Notes under the pieces: generated by a model
Database searches by the model: none
Seen by the model: only the letters and a program-made list of their open reading frames with translations
What the model was told of the DNA's origin: nothing
Part shown: piece by piece, positions 58,787 through 64,000 of the stretch
Layout: the number at the start of each line of letters is the position of its first letter
How positions within the stretch are numbered: position 1 is the first letter of the stretch
NCBI RefSeq assembly: GCF_002979535.1
Contig: NZ_PCPB01000006.1
Span: 62,001 to 126,000, forward strand
Source of the DNA: Brevundimonas sp. MYb52
Lineage (GTDB): Bacteria; Pseudomonadota; Alphaproteobacteria; Caulobacterales; Caulobacteraceae
Direction: 5' to 3'
Length of the DNA stretch: 64,000 bases
Position numbers and translations under genes: made by a program

Positions 58787-59383
58787 TTAGAAGGTCATCA
58801 CGCCCAGATGCTCCAGCAGGATCTTGAGGCCCAGGGCGATCAGGGCGACCCCGCCGACCAGTTCCACGATCTTGCCCAGCCGCGTCCCCGCCGCCTTGCC
58901 GATCAGCAGGCCGAGCGTCGCCAGGGTGAAGGTGGTGAAGCCGATGCAGGCGGCGATCAGCCAGATATTGGCTCCCAGCAGGGCTAGGCCGACCCCGACG
59001 GCGCCCGCATCGATCGAGGTGCCGACGGCGGTGGCGATCAGGGCCAGCAGGCCGCGCGAGGCGGCTCTGCCCGTCGGCGTTTCATCTTCTTCGGCGTCTT
59101 CGTCGGGTTTCAGCGCCTCCCAGATCATCTTGCCGCCGACCGCGCCCAGCAGGCCGAAGGCGATCCAGTGGTCGATGGCGGCGACGAATCCGGCGGCGGC
59201 GACGCCCAGGGCGAAGCCGATCAGGGGGGTGACGGCCTCGATCACCCCGAACACCAGTCCCGCGCGCAGGGCCTGAGGCAGGGTGGGGCGGTGCTGGGCG
59301 CCCCGGCCGATGGCGGCCGCGAAGGCGTCTGCGGACATGCTGAGCGACAGCACGGCGATGGCGACAGGGGTCATGAACAACAT
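58787..59383 (-). CDS. mntP: MntP, manganese efflux pump
   Basis: The 198-residue inner-membrane protein has six helices and two homologous halves with the conserved aspartates in LSMSADAFAAAIGRG and ATAVGTSIDAGAVGVG. MntP exports Mn2+. A yybP-ykoY riboswitch lies in its 5' leader, so it should be induced by manganese. ATG 59383 is used; the second ATG three codons later is also possible. Confidence 0.93.
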   Translation of the reverse strand: MLFMTPVAIAVLSLSMSADAFAAAIGRGAQHRPTLPQALRAGLVFGVIEAVTPLIGFALGVAAAGFVAAIDHWIAFGLLGAVGGKMIWEALKPDEDAEEDETPTGRAASRGLLALIATAVGTSIDAGAVGVGLALLGANIWLIAACIGFTTFTLATLGLLIGKAAGTRLGKIVELVGGVALIALGLKILLEHLGVMTF

Positions 59384-59445
59384 ACTCGGGCCGGGCGCGT
59401 GACAGCACGTCCGGGCGCAGGCCGGCTCGGCCCCCGGATCGTGCT

Positions 59446-59547
59446 GGTCTCGCTAGGCGGACGAAATCCGCTGATCGCGCCATGCCCTGAAGCCAGAGCA
59501 AGTGTGTTGACGCGATCCCGACTGAAAGACGTCGGAAGCTACTCCCC
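59446..59547 (-). ncRNA. yybP-ykoY manganese riboswitch upstream of mntP
   Basis: On the minus strand the leader has GGGGAGTAGC (59538-59547), GTCAACACACTTGC (59498-59511) with a following GGCTTCAGG hairpin region, and GCGAGACC (59446-59453), in the order and spacing of the yybP-ykoY consensus. This family binds Mn2+ and turns on mntP-type exporters. GC-rich hairpins between it and the ATG could be the expression platform. Confidence 0.85.
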
Positions 59548-59668
59548 AACCCGGCCCCTCTAGCGGCTGGGGGGCTGCGGTTCAACCCCGCCGGACTGGC
59601 TGGAGGCGACAACGGCTCCCATCTGTGCTAGACGCCGCGCCTTCACCCCCGCCGCAGGATATTCAGCC

Positions 59669-60844
59669 TTGAGCATCACGCTCGACCTTTCGCGTGCTTC
59701 CGCCGCAGCTAAAGCCCCCGTCAACCTGTCCGGTCTGACGCGCGAGGGCCTGCGCAATGCGCTGATCGAAGCGAAGATCTGCCCGCCCGAGAAGGCGAAA
59801 ATGCGCGCCACCCAGGTCTGGCGCTGGATTCACCACTACGGCGTCACCGACTTCGCCCTGATGAGCGACATCGGCAAGGAAACCCGCGCGGCCCTGGCCG
59901 AGGCCTTCACCCTGGCCCGCCCCGAGATCGTCGAGCGTCAGGTGTCCAGGGACGGCACGCGCAAATACCTGATCCGCACCGCTCCGGGCATCGAGATCGA
60001 GGCCGTCTATATTCCCGACGTGGGCCGCGCCGGCGCCCTGTGCGTGTCCTCACAGGTCGGCTGCACCCTGAACTGCACCTTCTGCCACACCGGCACGCAG
60101 AAGCTGGTCCGCAACCTGACGGCCGCCGAGATCGTGGCCCAGGTTCAGGTGGCGCGTGACGACCTGGGGGAATGGCCGTCGCCCAAGGAAGACCGTCAAC
60201 TGACGAACATCGTCTTCATGGGCATGGGCGAGCCGCTCTACAATCTGGACAATGTCGCTGACGCCATCGACATCATCTCGGACAATGAGGGCATCGCCCT
60301 GTCGCGCCGCCGGATCACCGTCTCGACCTCGGGCGTGGTGCCGCAGCTTCAGGCCCTGGGCGATCGTACGGCGGCCATGCTGGCCATCAGCCTGCACGCC
60401 ACCAACGACGCCCTGCGCGACGTCCTGGTGCCGCTGAACAAGAAGTATCCGCTGGAACAGTTGATGGCCGGCATCCGCGCCTATCCGGGTCTGGCCAACA
60501 CCCGCCGCGTGACCTTCGAATACGTCATGCTGAAGGGCGTCAACGACAGCCCCGACGAGGCCCGCGCCCTGGTCAAGCTGATCGAGGGCATCCCCTCCAA
60601 GGTCAACCTGATCCCGTTCAACCCCTGGCCCGGCACCGACTACGAGTGCTCGGACTGGAAGACCATCGAACGCTTCGCCGCCATCCTGAACAAGGCCGGC
60701 TACGCCTCGCCCATCCGCACCCCGCGCGGCCGCGACATCCTCGCCGCCTGCGGCCAGCTGAAGTCCGAGAGCGAAAAGCAGCGGGCCTCGGCGCGCATCA
60801 AGGCCGAGCGCGAGGCGGACGCGGAGACGTCGGACGCGGCCTGA
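59669..60844 (+). CDS. rlmN: RlmN, 23S rRNA (A2503) and tRNA (A37) methyltransferase
   Basis: The TTG at 59669 is the start, with AGGA nine bases upstream and no usable ATG. The 391-residue radical-SAM enzyme has the iron-sulfur cysteines Cys132, Cys136 and Cys139 in [54 protein letters not shown] and the C-terminal methyl-transfer cysteine in DILAACGQL. It methylates A2503 of 23S rRNA. The gene diverges from mntP. Confidence 0.95.
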   Translation: MSITLDLSRASAAAKAPVNLSGLTREGLRNALIEAKICPPEKAKMRATQVWRWIHHYGVTDFALMSDIGKETRAALAEAFTLARPEIVERQVSRDGTRKYLIRTAPGIEIEAVYIPDVGRAGALCVSSQVGCTLNCTFCHTGTQKLVRNLTAAEIVAQVQVARDDLGEWPSPKEDRQLTNIVFMGMGEPLYNLDNVADAIDIISDNEGIALSRRRITVSTSGVVPQLQALGDRTAAMLAISLHATNDALRDVLVPLNKKYPLEQLMAGIRAYPGLANTRRVTFEYVMLKGVNDSPDEARALVKLIEGIPSKVNLIPFNPWPGTDYECSDWKTIERFAAILNKAGYASPIRTPRGRDILAACGQLKSESEKQRASARIKAEREADAETSDAA

Positions 60845-60979
60845 TGTCGCGGCAAGCGGCGTAACGCTGTTTTCCTGATCGGGTGTGGCTCCGGCGCCCT
60901 TGCGGAAGGGGCGGCGGATCGGGCATGGCTTGTTTTGCTTTCGTTCCGTTTTCAGCAGGGGGCTGCGGGCTCGCACATC

Positions 60980-61423
60980 ATGGACTCGTCGTCTCTGCCC
61001 AGCGTCCTGTCGAGCCCCGAGGTTCAGGCCTTCGCCACCGGATTTCCGATCCTGGTCCTACATCTGGTCGTGACCTTCGGCCTGCTGGCCATGGGGGCGA
61101 CCGTCTATGCCCTGCTGACGCCGTGGCGCGAGGTGGCGCTGATCCGTCAGGGCAATCCCGCTGCCGCCGTGGCCTTTGTCGGGGTGCTGGTGGGGCTGGC
61201 CATTCCCTTGGCCGTCTCCCTGTCGATCTCGACCTCCATTCGAGACATCGCCATCTGGGGCGTGGCGACGGTGGTGCTGCAACTGCTGGCCTTCCGCGTG
61301 GTCGACCTGCTGCTGACTGGCCTGCCGCAACGCATCGAAAAGGGCGAGGTCGCCGCCGCGGTGGTTCTGGCGGGCGCCAAGCTGGCCACGGCCCTGATCC
61401 TGGCCGCCGCCCTGACCGGCTGA
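60980..61423 (+). CDS. DUF350 membrane protein
   Basis: ATG 60980 gives 147 residues with four membrane helices: ILVLHLVVTFGLLAMGATVY, then AAAVAFVGVLVGLAIPLAVS, then WGVATVVLQLLAFRVVDLLL, and VVLAGAKLATALILAAALTG. The pattern IRQGNPAAAVAFVGVLVG and the double-helix repeat are DUF350. The function is unknown. The serine protease gene starts four bases later, so they form a pair. Confidence 0.85.
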   Translation: MDSSSLPSVLSSPEVQAFATGFPILVLHLVVTFGLLAMGATVYALLTPWREVALIRQGNPAAAVAFVGVLVGLAIPLAVSLSISTSIRDIAIWGVATVVLQLLAFRVVDLLLTGLPQRIEKGEVAAAVVLAGAKLATALILAAALTG

Positions 61424-61427
61424 GGCC

Positions 61428-62255
61428 ATGCGCTTCCCGCACCTCCCCGACTGGACCATCTATGCGGCGGTGATCGGCGCCCTGCTGATCGTGTCGCTGG
61501 GCCGCCGCGAAAAGGCCGACGCCCCGCATCTGCCCGAGGACGATGAGGCGCACGGCCCCCTGCTGGGGCCGGTCACACCCTTCGATCCGTCCGTCACCGT
61601 CATCGCTCCCGATATTCCCTTCCAGCCTTCGTCCGGCACCGCCTTTTCCATCGCCGGCGACGGCCGCTGGGTCACGGCGCGCCATGTGGTCGAGGGCTGT
61701 CCGCGTCCGGCCCTGGTGATCGGCGGCGGGCGCGCCCTGGCGGCCGACGTGCGGTTGGCGGCTCGGGCCGATGTGGCTCTGTTGCTGACCGAGGGCGGAC
61801 CGCCCGCCTTGCCCGTCGCGGCCTCGGCGCCGCTGCGCAAGGGTCAGCGCGCCTTCCATCCCGGCTTCCCTCAGGGGCATCCAGGCGAGGTGGCCTCGCG
61901 TCTGCTGGGCCGTGAGACGTTGAAGATCAGAGGGCGCGGCGAGCGAGACGAACCGGTCCTGGCCTGGGCCGAGGCGGGCCGCACCAAGGGGTTGAAGGGT
62001 ACGCTGTCGGGCCTGTCGGGGGCGCCGGTGCTGGACCGACGCGGCCGGGTTCTGGGCGTGACCATCGCCGAGGCGCCGCGACGGGGCCTGATCTACACCA
62101 CGGCGCCCGACACCTTCGTCCCCGCCATCCGGGGCGAGCAGCGCGCCGATGAAAAGGCCCTGGGCGAGGCGGTCAACACCGACAACTACGGCCAGGTCGC
62201 CGATCGCCTGCGCCGGGATCTGCGCGTGGCCCAGGTGGTCTGCCTGACGGCTTGA
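61428..62255 (+). CDS. Membrane-anchored trypsin-like serine protease
   Basis: The 275-residue protein has one N-terminal membrane helix (WTIYAAVIGALLIVSLG) and a chymotrypsin-fold domain. The catalytic triad is His in VTARHVVEGC, Asp in ARADVALLLT and Ser in LSGLSGAPVLDRRG. No PDZ domain is present. It is probably periplasmic and partnered with the DUF350 protein upstream; substrates are unknown. Confidence 0.85.
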   Translation: MRFPHLPDWTIYAAVIGALLIVSLGRREKADAPHLPEDDEAHGPLLGPVTPFDPSVTVIAPDIPFQPSSGTAFSIAGDGRWVTARHVVEGCPRPALVIGGGRALAADVRLAARADVALLLTEGGPPALPVAASAPLRKGQRAFHPGFPQGHPGEVASRLLGRETLKIRGRGERDEPVLAWAEAGRTKGLKGTLSGLSGAPVLDRRGRVLGVTIAEAPRRGLIYTTAPDTFVPAIRGEQRADEKALGEAVNTDNYGQVADRLRRDLRVAQVVCLTA

Positions 62256-62319
62256 TCGTGCGGCATCCAGGACGCGGGGCTACCGCTATCCGGAATCGCA
62301 GGAAGCGCCCCTCTCACTC

Positions 62320-62350
62320 CGTCATCCTCCGGCTTGACCGGAGAATGACG
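62320..62350. repeat. Short CGTCATCCTCCGG palindrome
   Basis: CGTCATCCTCCGG and CCGGAGAATGACG are inverted with a small loop. It shares its ends with the repeat at 27208. Confidence 0.65.
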
Positions 62351-62363
62351 GAAGAATGGGCGA

Positions 62364-62389
62364 ACCTCCCCGCCGGGCGACGGGGAGGT
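62364..62389. terminator. Hairpin after the M16 peptidase gene, possible terminator
   Basis: ACCTCCCCG/CGGGGAGGT is a perfect 9-bp stem with an 8-base loop, nine bases beyond the peptidase stop. There is no clear T-tract, so termination is uncertain. Confidence 0.45.
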
Positions 62390-62397
62390 CTGTAGTC

Positions 62398-64000
62398 CTA
62401 GCGCAGCGTAGCGCTGTCCAGGTTCAGCTCGGTCAGCGGGATGACCTCGACGTTCGGGTATTTGGCCTTCAGGGCGTCGATGAACTTGGACGCATCGCCG
62501 ACGATGACCAGGCTGGCCTGATCGGTCGGCAGGTGTTCGGCGAAGGCGGCCTCGACCTGTTGCGGCGTGACCGCGCGCACCTTGCCGGCGTAGTCGGCCA
62601 GGTCGCTCATCGGCAGGTTATAGAGGGCCAGGTTGGCCACCAGACCGCCCAGACCGTCCACCGTCTCCAGCGAACGACCGAAGCCGCCGATCAGGGTGGC
62701 GCGGCGCGGGGCCAGTTCGGCCTCGGTGGCCGAGGCGGTCCCCAGCTTGCCGACCTCGGCCAGGATCAGGTCGGCCACCTCGGTCGCCGTTTCGTTCTTG
62801 GTCTGGGTCGCGGCGGTGAAGACGCCGACGTCCTGCTGGGCGCCGACCGAGGAGCGGGCGCCATAGGACAGGCCGCGCTTGATGCGGATTTCCTGGTTCA
62901 GACGCGACGAGAAGCCGCCGCCCAGCAGGGTGTTGCCCAGGGTCAGCGGGAAGTAATCGGCGTCGGTGCGGCTGACGCCGCGGATGGCGGCGATGACGGC
63001 GGCCTGGCCGGCGCCCGGCTGGTCGACGACGACGACGCGGGGCGCCAGGGCCTGGCCCGCCTTGTCAATGGCGGCTGGAGCCGGGCCGGCGTCACGCCAG
63101 TCGCCGAAGGCCTCGTCCGCCAGGGCGCGAGCCTCGGCCGGCGTCACGTCGCCCGAGAAGACCAGGGTGGCCTGCGACGGACGGAAGCGGTCGGAGTGGA
63201 AGACCGCCACGTCATCACGCGTCAGGGCGGGAACGCTGGTCAGGGTGCCGCTTCCAGGCGCGCCATAGGGGGCGGCGCCGTAGATGACGCGGCCGACCGA
63301 CTGGGCGGCGATGGAGCCGGGCTGGCTGAGGGCGACGCGCAGGCCGTCCAGGGTCTGCGACTGCTGACGTTCCAACTCCTCGGCGGCGAAGGTCGGATTG
63401 CGCACCAGATCGGCCATCAGGGTCAGGGTCTGGCCGAACACGTCCTTGGGGGCGTTGGCGTAGACATTGGTGAAGTCGGCGCCCGCGCCCGCGCCGATAT
63501 TGGCGCCCAGCTGTTCGATGGCGGTGGCGATCTCGGGCGCGGACTTGGTGGTCGTGCCCTGGGTCAGCAGACCGGCGGTCATGGAGGCGACGCCCGGCTT
63601 GCCCGCCGGGTCGTTGGCCGAACCCGCATTGAGGTTCAGGCGGGCCGAGACCAGCGGCAGGCCCTCGGTCCGGGCCACCAGAACTCGCATGCCGTTGTCG
63701 AGACGGAAGTCGGCCACGGCGGGGGTGGCGGGGGCGACTTCTGCGCCCGGTTGCGGCAGGCGGGCGCGCTGGGCTTCTGGCAGCAGGACGGCCACCGGAC
63801 CAGCGGGGGCCAGTTCGGCCACGGTGACAGGGGCGTCCACGTTCATCTTCTGCACGCTGGCGGGATGCTCGTCGTCGGCGGGCAGGTAGTTGATGGTGAT
63901 CTGGCGCTGAGGCGTCAGATAGCGGCGGGCCACGCGCTGCACGTCGGCGGCGGTGACGGCCTGAATCTCGGCGATCTCACGGTCGGCGGCGGTAGCGTCG
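62398..64000 (-). CDS. M16 family metallopeptidase, C-terminal part (partial)
   Basis: The frame remains open to the right edge of the window, so the N-terminal part is missing. What is visible is the end of one M16 unit (VARRYLTPQRQITINYLPAD) and a whole second unit: DFRLDNGMRVLVARTEGLPL, then ASMTAGLLTQGTTTKSAPEI and VFSGDVTPAEARALADEAF, ending in LNLDSATLR. The zinc motif HxxEH expected near GVASMTAGLL is absent, as normal for the inactive half of a two-unit M16 protease. The active half should lie just beyond the window. Confidence 0.9.
   Translation of the reverse strand, partial: DATAADREIAEIQAVTAADVQRVARRYLTPQRQITINYLPADDEHPASVQKMNVDAPVTVAELAPAGPVAVLLPEAQRARLPQPGAEVAPATPAVADFRLDNGMRVLVARTEGLPLVSARLNLNAGSANDPAGKPGVASMTAGLLTQGTTTKSAPEIATAIEQLGANIGAGAGADFTNVYANAPKDVFGQTLTLMADLVRNPTFAAEELERQQSQTLDGLRVALSQPGSIAAQSVGRVIYGAAPYGAPGSGTLTSVPALTRDDVAVFHSDRFRPSQATLVFSGDVTPAEARALADEAFGDWRDAGPAPAAIDKAGQALAPRVVVVDQPGAGQAAVIAAIRGVSRTDADYFPLTLGNTLLGGGFSSRLNQEIRIKRGLSYGARSSVGAQQDVGVFTAATQTKNETATEVADLILAEVGKLGTASATEAELAPRRATLIGGFGRSLETVDGLGGLVANLALYNLPMSDLADYAGKVRAVTPQQVEAAFAEHLPTDQASLVIVGDASKFIDALKAKYPNVEVIPLTELNLDSATLR

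Overview
The window is GC-rich chromosomal DNA of an alphaproteobacterium in Caulobacterales, most likely Brevundimonas or a close relative. This is inferred from gcrA, a full-length podJ-like polarity gene, a zitP-like zinc-finger gene beside ftsEX, GANTC (CcrM-type) sites concentrated in front of gcrA and podJ, and alphaproteobacterial families such as DUF4167, DUF2125, TIGR02186 and the long dCTP deaminase. Almost everything is ordinary core genome. There is no prophage, insertion sequence, CRISPR array or rRNA operon. The only gene with strongly foreign composition is a DUF4062-type gene directly behind clpB (13973-15184).

Layout. 1-4.3 kb: end of prmC, DUF4167 protein, hybrid histidine kinase, DUF4893 lipoprotein, prohibitin-like small protein. 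4.3-11.2 kb: TPR protein, serine hydrolase and BetT-type transporter on the minus strand, divergent from a TonB-dependent receptor, with a perfect inverted repeat between the last two. 11.4-15.6 kb: clpB, DUF4062 gene, YCII-like protein. 15.7-22.4 kb: branched-chain 2-oxoacid dehydrogenase operon (E1alpha, E1beta, E2, a secreted protein, E3) divergent from an Lrp/AsnC regulator. 22.4-31.3 kb: pirin, epoxide hydrolase, DinG-like helicase, YbaK, VOC protein, DUF2125 protein and hisC. 31.3-37.3 kb: MipA/OmpV protein, then the minus-strand ftsE-ftsX-ydcF-plsC operon divergent from a zitP-like gene, a phosphoribosyltransferase and a DUF3885 gene. 37.2-48.1 kb: argH-lptM-lysA, tlpA, dCTP deaminase, apaG, gcrA, an ABC-2 permease, an M28 peptidase, argD-argF and a small membrane protein. 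48.3-53.1 kb: podJ, then a TauE/SafE exporter with its TIGR02186 partner. 53.3-58.2 kb: a fatty-acid oxidation pair and a PQQ-type sugar dehydrogenase. 58.3-64 kb: tRNA-Met, a small lipoprotein, mntP behind a yybP-ykoY manganese riboswitch, rlmN, a DUF350 protein, a trypsin-like protease, and the C-terminal part of an M16 peptidase that runs off the window.

The most unusual signal is a family of exactly 42-nt elements that fold as two nested stems, with seven copies in this window. The stem arms differ between copies but stay complementary, while the linkers CTA(A/T/C)CG and TGCTTGAG are conserved. Five copies sit just after the stop codon of the gene in front of them. One of these supplies the tlpA stop codon and another runs straight into the T-tract behind argF. 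A sixth is inserted in frame inside lysA and encodes 14 residues. Longer imperfect palindromic repeats occupy most of the other sizeable intergenic gaps.

Cell-cycle logic is well represented: gcrA, a podJ promoter with four GANTC sites and a CtrA-like site, zitP and ftsEX all lie here.
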